64,000 nucleotides of DNA from positions 2,548,001-2,612,000 of the forward strand of contig NZ_CP113060.1 in the NCBI RefSeq assembly GCF_026625725.1, read 5' to 3'. Below the pieces are notes generated by a model, which was not told where the DNA came from, searched no databases, and saw nothing but the letters and a program-made list of their open reading frames with translations. The stretch comes from Pseudomonas sp. SL4(2022) (lineage in GTDB: Bacteria; Pseudomonadota; Gammaproteobacteria; Pseudomonadales; Pseudomonadaceae). Below, in pieces: positions 40,060-48,265 of the stretch (positions within the stretch are counted from its first letter, which is position 1; each line of letters begins with the position of its first letter). The position numbers and the translations under genes are program-made.

Positions 40060-40232
40060 ATGGTTCCAGCTCGTGTGATGCGACTGGATGAAAAGGGAAC
40101 AGGGTGAAGCGCACGTCGCCAATGCCCTGGCTGCCCCCGCAACTGTAAACGGCGAGCGACGCCCGGATGCCACTGACCGCAAGGTTGGGAAGGCGGGTGG
40201 AGTATCAAGCCGTGAGCCAGGAGACCTGCCAT
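40060..40232 (+). promoter_or_regulatory. Cobalamin (B12) riboswitch
   Basis: The element has the family landmarks in order: TGGTTCC, AAAAGGGAACAGGGTGAA, GCTGCCCCCGCAACTGTAA, GCCACTG with GGGAAGGCG, and the 3' GAGCCAGGAGACCTGCC. It lies about 70 bases before a CbiM-like permease gene and should shut it off when adenosylcobalamin is plentiful. The expression platform appears to act on translation, since no obvious T-run terminator lies between it and the ATG. Confidence 0.93.
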
Positions 40233-40302
40233 CGAAGCCGGGCGTTTATGCCCATTCCCTCAATCCGGATCATCGCGCGGTGGGCGCGGTACAGGAATCT
40301 CA

Positions 40303-40983
40303 ATGCACATCGAACCAGAAGTCGTTACTGGCGCCAAAATCTTTCTTAGTTATGCCACCGCTGCAGGTGCCTTTGGCCTCTGTGCCAAGCTTGCGCTCGA
40401 CAGCGTGCGCAACAATGGCGGCGCTGCCGCCCTGGCATTACGCAGCGTGCTGACCACTGCCCTGGTGTTCTGTTTCTTCGAAGTATTTCCGCACCACGCG
40501 GTCGGGGTTTCCGAGGTGCATCTGATCCTCGGTTCGACCCTGCTGCTGCTGTTCGGCGCAGGTGCCGCGGCGATGGGGCTGGCGTTCGGCCTGTTGCTGC
40601 AAGGGCTGCTGTTCGCTCAATTTGACTTGCCGCAGTACGGCATGAACGTTACGACGCTGCTGGTGCCGCTGTGGGCGATCAGCCTGCTGGCCAAGCGCAT
40701 CATCGCGCCGGGTACCGCCTATGTGGACCTTTCCTACAAGCAGGCACTGGCGCTGTCGACGGCCTATCAGGGTGGCATTGTCGCCTGGGTCGGCTTCTGG
40801 GCGTTCTACGGGAATGGTTTCTCCGGCGAGAACCTGGCCGCCGTGGGCAGTTTCGGCCTGGCCTATATGAGCGTCATTCTGATCGAGCCACTGGTCGATC
40901 TGGGTGTGCTGGCTGCCGCCAAGGCGCTGTCCGCTTATAGCCGTGGGCCGCTGTTCAACGTGCGTCTGCATCAGGCTGCCTGA
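40303..40983 (+). CDS. CbiM-like cobalt ECF transporter permease
   Basis: 226 residues starting MHIEPEVVTGAKI, with an N-terminal His2 as in CbiM, whose amino-terminal Met-His region binds Co2+. About six membrane helices follow. Conserved segments are EVHLILGSTLLLLFG, LDLG-type loops and FDLPQYGMNVTTLLVP. The upstream cobalamin riboswitch supports a cobalt-uptake role. No CbiN, CbiQ or CbiO gene lies next to it. AGGAA precedes the ATG. Confidence 0.82.
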   Translation: MHIEPEVVTGAKIFLSYATAAGAFGLCAKLALDSVRNNGGAAALALRSVLTTALVFCFFEVFPHHAVGVSEVHLILGSTLLLLFGAGAAAMGLAFGLLLQGLLFAQFDLPQYGMNVTTLLVPLWAISLLAKRIIAPGTAYVDLSYKQALALSTAYQGGIVAWVGFWAFYGNGFSGENLAAVGSFGLAYMSVILIEPLVDLGVLAAAKALSAYSRGPLFNVRLHQAA

Positions 40984-40995
40984 GGCTGACGCCAG

Positions 40996-41016
40996 ACCCG
41001 GCGGCTGCCGCCGGGT
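40996..41016 (+). terminator. GC-rich hairpin after the CbiM-like gene
   Basis: ACCCGGCGGC and GCCGCCGGGT are perfect 10-base arms with a tight loop, 13 bases after the stop. There is no T-run, so it may be an mRNA-stabilising or rho-type end. Confidence 0.5.
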
Positions 41017-41102
41017 GGGTGTCCACGGGTGATCTTGCGCTATCCCAAGCGCGGCGGATCAGGGCAAGATAGAGCCTGTCCGATCAGCCAGGAAGATGCC
41101 TT

Positions 41103-42575
41103 GTGAGCCTTTGTTCCGATGACTTCGTTGTCGCCACCACCGCCGAAGAGGCGGTGGACCGCCTCGCCGCGCTGCACCAGCAGGCCACCCGCGCGCTCAG
41201 TCAGGCGCTCAAGCGTTACCTGAAAGAGCGCAGCAAACCCGACTCTGCGCAGCAGTGTCAGTTCCGCTACCCCGAATTACGTCTGACCTACCTGTGTCAG
41301 GGCGAAGTGCCGACGACCGTGCGCGCCTATGCCAAGGTGCAAGTGCCGGGCACCTACAGCGTCACCGTGACCCATCCCGCGGCGTTCCGCAAATACCTGC
41401 TGGAGCAGCTGCGCCCCTTGATGAGCGACTTCACCGTGCGCGTGGAAGTCGGCATCAGCCAGCAGAACATTCCGTATCCGTACGTGGTCGAGCAGGGCGA
41501 TGAGCTGGCCGGCTCCGGGGTCACCGCCGCCGAGCTGGCGCGCGTATTCCCCAGCACCGACCTGTCCGCCGCCACCGATGGCACCGCCGACGGCCTGTAT
41601 GACTGGGAAAACACCGACCCGCTGCCGCTGGCGCTGTTCGATGCGGCGCGGGTGGATTTCTCCCTGCGCCGTCTGGTGCATTACACCGGCAGCGACTGGC
41701 GGCATGTGCAGCCGTGGATTTTGCTGACCAACTACCACCGTTACGTTGACCAGTTCATTCGCCATGGTCTGGATATGCTGGTGGGCGAATCGCGCTTCAC
41801 GCGCATGGTGCTGCCGGGCAATGTGGTGATCGAGCGCGGCATGGCCGAAGGCGAGATGCAGGCCATCATCGAGAACGTCATCTGGCACCGTTATCAGATG
41901 CCGGCCTATCACCTGCAAACAGACGATGGCCACGGTATCACCCTGGTCAACATTGGCGTCGGCCCGTCCAACGCGAAGAACATCACCGACCATTTGGCCG
42001 TGCTGCGCCCGCATTGCTGGCTGATGATTGGCCACTGTGGTGGCCTGCGTCAGTCGCAGACCATCGGTGACTACGTGCTGGCTCACGCCTACATGCGCCG
42101 CGACGGCATCCTTGATCGCGTATTGCCGCCGCATATCCCGCTACCCGCGCTGGCCGAGGTGCAGCAGGCGTTGCAGGAAGCGGCCAAGCTGGTGACCGGT
42201 GAAGAGGGCGATGAGCTGAAGAAGCGCCTGCGTACCGGCACCGTGCTGACCTATGACGACCGCAACTGGGAGCTGCGCTGGGCCCAGGAGCGGCCGTTGA
42301 TCAACCTCTCCCGTGCCGTGGCGGTGGACATGGAAAGCGGCACCATCGCCGCGCAAGGTTATCGCCTGCGGGTGCCCTACGGCACGCTGCTGTGCGTGTC
42401 GGACAAACCGCTGCACAGCGAGATCAAGCTGCCCGGTGCGGCCGGTGCCTTCTACGAGCGCGCGGTGACCCAGCACCTGCACATCGGCATCACCGCGCTG
42501 GAACTGATGCGCAGCCAGCTCAACTCGCTGCACTCACGCAAGCTGCGCAGCTTTGATGAGCCGCCGTTCCGCTAA
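41103..42575 (+). CDS. amn: AMP nucleosidase
   Basis: 490 residues with a GTG start and AGGAAG upstream. The N-terminal ~180 residues form the regulatory domain. The C-terminal nucleoside phosphorylase fold includes VNIGVGPSNAKNITDHLAVLRP, MIGHCGGL and VDMESGTIAAQGYR. It splits AMP to adenine and ribose-5-phosphate. It ends overlapping by four bases with the convergent LysR gene. Confidence 0.95.
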   Translation: MSLCSDDFVVATTAEEAVDRLAALHQQATRALSQALKRYLKERSKPDSAQQCQFRYPELRLTYLCQGEVPTTVRAYAKVQVPGTYSVTVTHPAAFRKYLLEQLRPLMSDFTVRVEVGISQQNIPYPYVVEQGDELAGSGVTAAELARVFPSTDLSAATDGTADGLYDWENTDPLPLALFDAARVDFSLRRLVHYTGSDWRHVQPWILLTNYHRYVDQFIRHGLDMLVGESRFTRMVLPGNVVIERGMAEGEMQAIIENVIWHRYQMPAYHLQTDDGHGITLVNIGVGPSNAKNITDHLAVLRPHCWLMIGHCGGLRQSQTIGDYVLAHAYMRRDGILDRVLPPHIPLPALAEVQQALQEAAKLVTGEEGDELKKRLRTGTVLTYDDRNWELRWAQERPLINLSRAVAVDMESGTIAAQGYRLRVPYGTLLCVSDKPLHSEIKLPGAAGAFYERAVTQHLHIGITALELMRSQLNSLHSRKLRSFDEPPFR

Positions 42576-43438
42576 TCTGCGCTGTGGCTCAGAGCCTGCT
42601 GCAGCCAGATGCAGAAACTGCGAGTCAGTGGGTCGCTTTCGCTGTCGCGGTGCACCAGCCAGGCCCAGTTGGGGCCGCGCACCGTCTGTTCCACCAACGG
42701 TTGCAGCAGGCCGTTACGCCGTACCTGGTCAGCCAGCAACTGGCTGACCAGGGCGATGCCCAGGCCCTGGCTGGCGGCATCCAGCAGCAGGCCGGGGTCG
42801 GAGAAGTTCAGCCCGTGACTCTGCTGGCCCACGTCCATGCCACCTTGAACCGCCCAATGGCTCCAGTCCATTTCCCGTTCGCCATGCAAGGTGGTGCGTT
42901 CGCTGTGCGCCGTTGCCCATAAAGCCGGGTGGCAGGCCGGGTAGAGCCGATCTTCCAGCAGTACGCGAAAGCTGCATTCGGCTTGAGCGCTGAGGTCGTC
43001 GCGCACCGCGATGTCGATGGTTTGTGCGGCCATGTCCGGTACGTCATCGCTGGTGAACAGCCACAGGTCGATTTCCGGGTGCAGGCGATGGAATTCGCCC
43101 AGGCGCGGCACCAGCCAATGGCGAGCGAATGCAGGTGTGGTGTTGACCACCAGTTGATTGGGCTTGCGGTATTGCTCCAGGCGACGGATGCCCACGGCCA
43201 GTTGCTGCAGCAGCGATTGCGTGGTGCTGAGCAAGTCGTGCCCGGCATCCGTCAGGCTGACGCTGCGGCCACTGCGGAAGAACAGCGGCTGTTCGAGAAA
43301 GCTTTCCAAGCTGCGGATCTGCTGGCTGATAGCGGACTGGGTCAGGTGCAGCTCCTCGGCAGCCTTGTGGAAGCTGCCCAGACGTGCGGCGGCTTCGAAG
43401 CCGCGCAGGGCATTCAATGGTGGCCAGTGCTTGAGCAT
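42572..43438 (-). CDS. LysR family regulator (GcvA-like), divergent from aguA
   Basis: 288 residues. The winged-helix N-terminus is ALRGFEAAARLGSFHKAAEELHLTQSAISQQI (split here by family boundaries), followed by a two-lobed effector domain. It is transcribed away from aguA across 133 bases, the classic LysR layout, so it probably controls agmatine use. In P. aeruginosa this agu operon is controlled by a TetR-type AguR, as I recall, so the regulator differs. The stop overlaps convergent amn. Confidence 0.9.
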   Translation of the reverse strand: MLKHWPPLNALRGFEAAARLGSFHKAAEELHLTQSAISQQIRSLESFLEQPLFFRSGRSVSLTDAGHDLLSTTQSLLQQLAVGIRRLEQYRKPNQLVVNTTPAFARHWLVPRLGEFHRLHPEIDLWLFTSDDVPDMAAQTIDIAVRDDLSAQAECSFRVLLEDRLYPACHPALWATAHSERTTLHGEREMDWSHWAVQGGMDVGQQSHGLNFSDPGLLLDAASQGLGIALVSQLLADQVRRNGLLQPLVEQTVRGPNWAWLVHRDSESDPLTRSFCIWLQQALSHSAD

Positions 43439-43571
43439 GATTGATAAGTCCTGCTAATCAGAAGTGTGCAAAATCTATCGTTTGTTGCCGCATTTTTACA
43501 GGCCTAGCATGGAAGTCATCTCCGCATTCGCGGTTTTAAGTGATAACAATGACTTAACTGAAGGCACTTGT
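43439..43571. promoter_or_regulatory. LysR/aguA divergent control region
   Basis: 133 bases between two divergent starts, AT-richer than the neighbours, with TTTTAAGTGATAACAATGA near 43535-43553 in a position where a LysR (T-N11-A type) site could lie. The exact operator cannot be assigned. Confidence 0.4.
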
Positions 43572-44624
43572 ATGCAGCATAACGCAGTCGCAGCAAACTC
43601 CTGGTTTATGCCCGCCGAATGGGTTCCGCATGCCGCCACTTGGATGGCCTTCCCGCACAATAAAGCGCTCTGGGAGTCGGGCTGGGGCGTGACGCTGGCC
43701 GAGGTGCAGGTTGATTTTGCCCGCGTGGCCAACGCCATTGCGCGCTTCGAACCGGTGAAAATGGTGGTCGACCCGTCCGCTGTGGCCCGTGCCCGCGAGC
43801 TGTGTGGTGCCAATATCGAGCTGGTCGAACTGGCCATCAATGACAGCTGGTGCCGTGACTCCGGCCCCAGCTTTGTCTGCCATCCGCAGTTGGGGCTGGC
43901 CGGTGTGAGCTGGCGCTTCAATGCCTGGGGTGGAAAATCCGCCCATGATCTGGACGAGAGCCTGGCCCGGCGCATCCTCAACGGCCTGGGTCTGGAGTGC
44001 TTCGGCACACCGCTGTCCAACGAGGGCGGGGCGATCCATGTGGACGGTGAGGGTACCCTGATTACCACCGAATCGGTGCTGCTCAACCCCAACCGCAATC
44101 CGGGCATGAGCAAGGCCGAGATGGAAGAGGTCTTCACCCGCCTGCTGGGCGTGAAGAAGACCATCTGGCTGCCGGGCGATCCGCAATACGTTACGGGCGA
44201 CATGACCGACGGCCATGTGGATGGTGTGTGCGCCTTCGCCAAGCCGGGTGCGCTGCTGGTCGACGCCACCCATGACAAGGGTTCGGTCTATGCCGAGGTA
44301 GTACGTGAGAACCGTCGCGCCCTGGAGCTGGCTACCGATGCCCGTGGCCGTCAGTTCGAGCTGATCGACCTCTATGAGGCCACCGACGCCGTGGACACCG
44401 AGGCGGAAGTGTTCTGCGCTTCCTACACCAACTTCTACATCTGCAATGGCGCGATCATCATGCCGGCCTATGGTATTGCCGCCGATGATGAGGCAGCCGC
44501 TACCCTGCGCATGGCCTTCCCGGGCCGCGAAGTGGTGCCGGTGCAGATCAACCAGTTGGCTCATGGCGGCGGCGGGGTGCATTGCATCACCCAGCAGCAG
44601 CCGGCCTGGCCGTTGAAGGGGTGA
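43572..44624 (+). CDS. aguA: Agmatine deiminase
   Basis: 350 residues from ATG 43572, with GAAGG upstream. The upstream in-frame ATG at 43509 gives an unlikely tail. It opens WFMPAEWVPH. Active-site motifs are NDSWCRDSGPSFV, NEGGAIHVDGEGT, DGHVDGVCAF, and the nucleophilic Cys in GGGGVHCITQQQP. It turns agmatine into N-carbamoylputrescine and ammonia in the cytoplasm (no signal peptide). aguB follows by four bases. Confidence 0.96.
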   Translation: MQHNAVAANSWFMPAEWVPHAATWMAFPHNKALWESGWGVTLAEVQVDFARVANAIARFEPVKMVVDPSAVARARELCGANIELVELAINDSWCRDSGPSFVCHPQLGLAGVSWRFNAWGGKSAHDLDESLARRILNGLGLECFGTPLSNEGGAIHVDGEGTLITTESVLLNPNRNPGMSKAEMEEVFTRLLGVKKTIWLPGDPQYVTGDMTDGHVDGVCAFAKPGALLVDATHDKGSVYAEVVRENRRALELATDARGRQFELIDLYEATDAVDTEAEVFCASYTNFYICNGAIIMPAYGIAADDEAAATLRMAFPGREVVPVQINQLAHGGGGVHCITQQQPAWPLKG

Positions 44625-44628
44625 GGTC

Positions 44629-45537
44629 ATGAGTAAGCTGACCGTCGCCACCACCCAGTTCGCCTGCAGCTGGGACCTGAAACAGAACCTAGACCGTGCC
44701 GAGGAACTGGTGCGTGAAGCCGCTGCTAAAGGCGCGCAACTGATCCTGCTGCAGGAGCTGTTCGCCACCCCGTATTTCTGCATCGAGCAGGACCACAAGC
44801 ACCTGGCGCTGGCCGAAGAGTACAAGAGCAGTCCGCTGCTCAAGCGCTTCGCCGCGCTGGCTGGTGAGTTGGGTGTGGTATTGCCGCTGTCCTGGTTCGA
44901 GAAGGCCGGCAATGCCTACTTCAATTCGCTGACCGTGGCCGATGCCGATGGCCGCCTGCTCGGGGTGTATCGCAAGACGCATATCCCCAATGCCATCGGC
45001 TATCAGGAGAAGGAATACTTCAGTCCAGGCGATACCGGCTTCCGTGTTTGGGACACCGCCTTCGGTCGCATCGGTGTGGGTATCTGCTGGGATCAGTGGT
45101 TCCCCGAGACAGCCCGCTGTCTGGCCCTGCAGGGGGCCGAAGTGTTGCTGTTCCCCACCGCCATCGGTTCCGAGCCGGGCGCTGCAGCGCTGGACTCGCG
45201 TGATCACTGGCAGCTGACCCAGCGTGGCCACGCGGCCGCCAACATCATGCCGGTGATTGCCGCCAACCGTGTCGGCCGTGAAGTGGCGACCACCGACCCG
45301 GCGTTGCAGATGAGCTTCTACGGCTCGTCCTTTATCACCGACCACAAGGGCAAGCTGCTGGCTGAAGCCGACCGCGACACCAGCGGTGTGCTGGTCCGTG
45401 AACTGGACTTGGCAGCCATGCGCGAAGAGCGCCTGACCTGGGGCGTCTACCGCGACCGCCGGCCGGAAATGTACGGGCCGCTGCTAGGTCTGGACGGCCA
45501 GAAAACGCATATCCACTGGCAAGCGCCGGGAGTCTGA
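44629..45537 (+). CDS. aguB: N-carbamoylputrescine amidase
   Basis: 302 residues of the C-N hydrolase fold. The catalytic Glu is in LLQELFATPYF, the Lys in YRKTHIPN and the Cys in GICWDQWFPE. It hydrolyses N-carbamoylputrescine to putrescine, CO2 and ammonia. GAGG precedes its ATG four bases after the aguA stop. The polyamine-binding protein gene starts two bases after its stop. Confidence 0.96.
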   Translation: MSKLTVATTQFACSWDLKQNLDRAEELVREAAAKGAQLILLQELFATPYFCIEQDHKHLALAEEYKSSPLLKRFAALAGELGVVLPLSWFEKAGNAYFNSLTVADADGRLLGVYRKTHIPNAIGYQEKEYFSPGDTGFRVWDTAFGRIGVGICWDQWFPETARCLALQGAEVLLFPTAIGSEPGAAALDSRDHWQLTQRGHAAANIMPVIAANRVGREVATTDPALQMSFYGSSFITDHKGKLLAEADRDTSGVLVRELDLAAMREERLTWGVYRDRRPEMYGPLLGLDGQKTHIHWQAPGV

Positions 45538-45539
45538 GC

Positions 45540-46637
45540 ATGAACGCATTGAACAAGCTGTTGGTTGGCTCGCTGAGCCTGGCGCTGGGTTGTGCTGTGC
45601 TCTCGGCCAAAGCCGAAGAGAAAACCCTGAAGCTGTATAACTGGGCCGATTATTTTGCCGAGGACACCCTGACCCGGTTCACCCAGGAAACCGGTATCAA
45701 GGTCATCTACGACGTCATGGACAGCAGTGAGACGCTGGAAGCCAAGATGATGTCGGGACGCAGCGGTTATGACCTGATTTTCCCCGGTGACACCGTGGCC
45801 GAACGGCTGATGCGTGCCGGTGCTCTTAAAAAGTTGGACAAGAGCAAGCTGGAGCATCTGGACGATATCGAGCCTGGCTTGCGTACTCTGCAGACCCAGT
45901 ACCCGTATTCGCGACACGCCACGGTACCCTACACCTGGGGCTCGATCGGATTGACCTACAACACGCAAATGATTGAGCAGCGCATGCCCAATGCGCCGGT
46001 CAATAGTCTGGACATGTTGTTTAAGCCTGAACTGGCGGCCAAGTTCGCCGACTGTGGCATCTCAATGATTGACTCGCCCGATGAAGTGCTGGCCGTGGTG
46101 CTCAATTACCTGGGGCATGAACCGCGCAGCGGCAAAGAGCATGAGCTGGCCGAGGCGCTGACGTTGCTGAAAAGCATCAAGCCCTATATCCGCAAGTTCC
46201 AGTCACAGCCGGTCACGCAGTTGGTGAATGGCGAGATCTGCCTGTCGCTCGGCTACAGCGGTGATATGACCCAGGCTCAGCGCACCGCTGACGAAGCAGG
46301 CGCGGAGATTACCTTTGGTTACCGCATACCTGTTCAGGGCAGCACCATCTGGATGGACACCATGGCCATCCCGGCAGATGCCCAGCACCCGGAACATGCC
46401 TATGCGCTGATCAATTTCATCATGCGTCCCGAGAACATGGCGGCCATCAGTAATGCCACCGGGTATCCCACCTCCAGCGCCAAGGCCCGACCACTGGTGG
46501 CGGAGGATATGCGCAACAACCCCGACCTCTATGCCGATGAAACCACCTACGCACGGCTGATTCCCGGCAAGGACATCCCGCAGCGCGATATGCGCGCGCG
46601 GATGCGTGCCTGGAGCACGTTCAAGTCTGACCTCTAG
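45540..46637 (+). CDS. Periplasmic polyamine-binding protein (PotF/SpuD-like)
   Basis: 365 residues with a signal peptide ending LSAKAEE. The polyamine-binding fold shows KLYNWADYFAEDTL, SGYDLIFPGDTVAERL and VPYTWGSIGLTYN. It begins two bases after aguB and so is part of the operon. No permease or ATPase genes adjoin, so it must share a transporter elsewhere. The ligand could be agmatine, putrescine or spermidine. Confidence 0.92.
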   Translation: MNALNKLLVGSLSLALGCAVLSAKAEEKTLKLYNWADYFAEDTLTRFTQETGIKVIYDVMDSSETLEAKMMSGRSGYDLIFPGDTVAERLMRAGALKKLDKSKLEHLDDIEPGLRTLQTQYPYSRHATVPYTWGSIGLTYNTQMIEQRMPNAPVNSLDMLFKPELAAKFADCGISMIDSPDEVLAVVLNYLGHEPRSGKEHELAEALTLLKSIKPYIRKFQSQPVTQLVNGEICLSLGYSGDMTQAQRTADEAGAEITFGYRIPVQGSTIWMDTMAIPADAQHPEHAYALINFIMRPENMAAISNATGYPTSSAKARPLVAEDMRNNPDLYADETTYARLIPGKDIPQRDMRARMRAWSTFKSDL

Positions 46638-46898
46638 TTTGGCCTGACTGCTCGTACCCCCTGAGGCCCTCGGTCGGCCAACTGCAATGCCTCGGGTGCG
46701 CTAAGGCGGCAGCGTGCTGCCGCGTCGGCCGCAACAGCAGGGGCATGACGCATCGATTTAGGGGCTTTCGGCCGCCAGCAAGAGTAACGCGTACAACCGC
46801 CTGTGGCGGCTGTGGAGCAGCATCCCATGGAGGGGAGACCAGACGCCGAGAACGGTGCAGACCGGCGGGTAATCACCATAAGACGAGGGTGCAGAACA
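46638..46898. other. Gap between the aguAB operon and the Tat-exported AguA-like gene
   Basis: 261 bases. It holds a GC-rich hairpin, GCGGCAGC/GCTGCCGC around 46705-46722, with no T-run. No ORF is supported. It may carry a separate promoter for the second deiminase. Confidence 0.45.
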
Positions 46899-48023
46899 AT
46901 GTCTACACGTCGTGATTTCATCAAGCAACTGACAGCCGCTGCAGGTTTGGGTGTCGTAGCAAGCATGGGTATAGGCCTGAGTGCACCGCAGGTGCGTGCG
47001 GCATTGGGTAATAGCTGGTACATGCCCGACGAAAACGAGCTGCAAGAGCGCATCTTTCTTGCGTTCGCCGCGTCGGCGGCAACCTGGGAGGATTGGGCGG
47101 CACCGGTCAATGACTGTATTGCGTTGCTGGCCAGAACCATTGCCCGTTATCAGCCGGTGACGGTGCTGTGCCGTGCAAATCAGCTTTCGCTCGCCCGTCG
47201 CAAGTGCGGCACGACCAATATCAAGTTCCTCACCATGCCGCTCAACGATATCTGGGTGCGCGACTACGGCGGCACCTTCGTGGTGGATGGTCAAGGCGGG
47301 CGTGGCCTGGTTGATTTCAACTTCAATGGCTGGGGCAACAAGCAAGCTCACGCCAGCGATGCTCAGGTGGCGGATGCATTGAGCTACGAAACGTCGGCCA
47401 CCTATGTCGCCAGCATGCTGACAGGTGAGGGTGGCGGCATCGAAGTGGATGGTCACGGCACGGCAATCATGACCGAGAGCTGCTGGGTTAACAGCAACCG
47501 CAACCCGGGCTGGACGCGGGCGCAGATCGAGGCCGAGTTGAAGGCCAACCTGGGGCTGCGCAAGATCATCTGGTTGCCGGGCATCAAGGGCAAGGACATC
47601 ACGGATGCTCATGTCGATTTCTATGCACGCTTCGCCTCCAGGGGGGTGGTGATCGCGAACCTCGACAATGACCCTAAGTCCTATGACTACGCGGTTACCC
47701 GCACCCACCTTGAGATACTCAAGAACGCCACCGATGCAGACGGCAACAAGCTGGCGATACACACCCTGCCGCCACCCCTGAAGAAACGCAGCAACGTCTA
47801 CACCCAGAACAACCCGGATTTTGCGGCCGGCTACATCAATTACCTGCCGATCAATGGCGCGGTGATCGTGCCGCAGTTCGGTGACGCCGCCGCTGACACA
47901 TTCGCCAGGGACCTGCTGACCAGGCTGTATCCGGGGCGCGCGGTGGTGCAAGTGAATATCGACCCGCTTGCTGCGGGTGGCGGTGGCATCCATTGCGTGA
48001 GCAAAAACATGCCGGCGGTCTAG
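46899..48023 (+). CDS. Tat-exported agmatine deiminase-family protein
   Basis: ATG 46899 gives MSTRRDFIKQL, a twin-arginine signal with a hydrophobic stretch, cleaved near VRAALG. The mature enzyme is a peptidyl-arginine-deiminase/AguA fold, 374 residues in all. Equivalent catalytic motifs are NDIWVRDYGGTFV, GEGGGIEVDGHGT, DAHVDFYA and the Cys of GGGGIHCVSKN. The active site therefore looks intact, but the protein should work in the periplasm. It differs from AguA in the first ~60 mature residues and in substrate loops. A second AguA (AguA2) is known in P. aeruginosa. GAGGGTG lies upstream. Confidence 0.9.
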   Translation: MSTRRDFIKQLTAAAGLGVVASMGIGLSAPQVRAALGNSWYMPDENELQERIFLAFAASAATWEDWAAPVNDCIALLARTIARYQPVTVLCRANQLSLARRKCGTTNIKFLTMPLNDIWVRDYGGTFVVDGQGGRGLVDFNFNGWGNKQAHASDAQVADALSYETSATYVASMLTGEGGGIEVDGHGTAIMTESCWVNSNRNPGWTRAQIEAELKANLGLRKIIWLPGIKGKDITDAHVDFYARFASRGVVIANLDNDPKSYDYAVTRTHLEILKNATDADGNKLAIHTLPPPLKKRSNVYTQNNPDFAAGYINYLPINGAVIVPQFGDAAADTFARDLLTRLYPGRAVVQVNIDPLAAGGGGIHCVSKNMPAV

Positions 48024-48032
48024 GTGCGTTTA

Positions 48033-48064
48033 GCGCCATAAGGGGTTTTGCGTAGCCCCTTATG
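48033..48064 (+). terminator. Hairpin after the second deiminase gene
   Basis: GCCATAAGGGG and CCCCTTATGGC form a perfect 11-bp stem around TTTTGCGTAG, about ten bases after the stop. No T-run follows, so its function as a terminator is uncertain. Confidence 0.55.
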
Positions 48065-48265
48065 GCACGGTGTTGAACGGGTGCCGCTGCGCCATGCGCA
48101 TTGTTTTTTCAGCCAGCCATTCTGAATTTTTCGCGGCCGTATGGTTGCCACGCTATGTTTTTAAAGCCTTACCGACCGTTATGGCTGTTGCTGCTGGCAA
48201 CGGTTTCTGAAACCACCCCGTGTCCGCTATGAGGCTGGCGCGGACGTACTAAGAGGGCATTTCTA

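Noticed and set aside
43554..44912. 452-residue minus-strand ORF over aguA/aguB
   Set aside because: Covers two coupled sense genes with intact active sites; its predicted protein has no family features.
46758..47993. 411-residue minus-strand ORF over the exported deiminase
   Set aside because: Antisense shadow. The sense frame has Tat signal and catalytic motifs.
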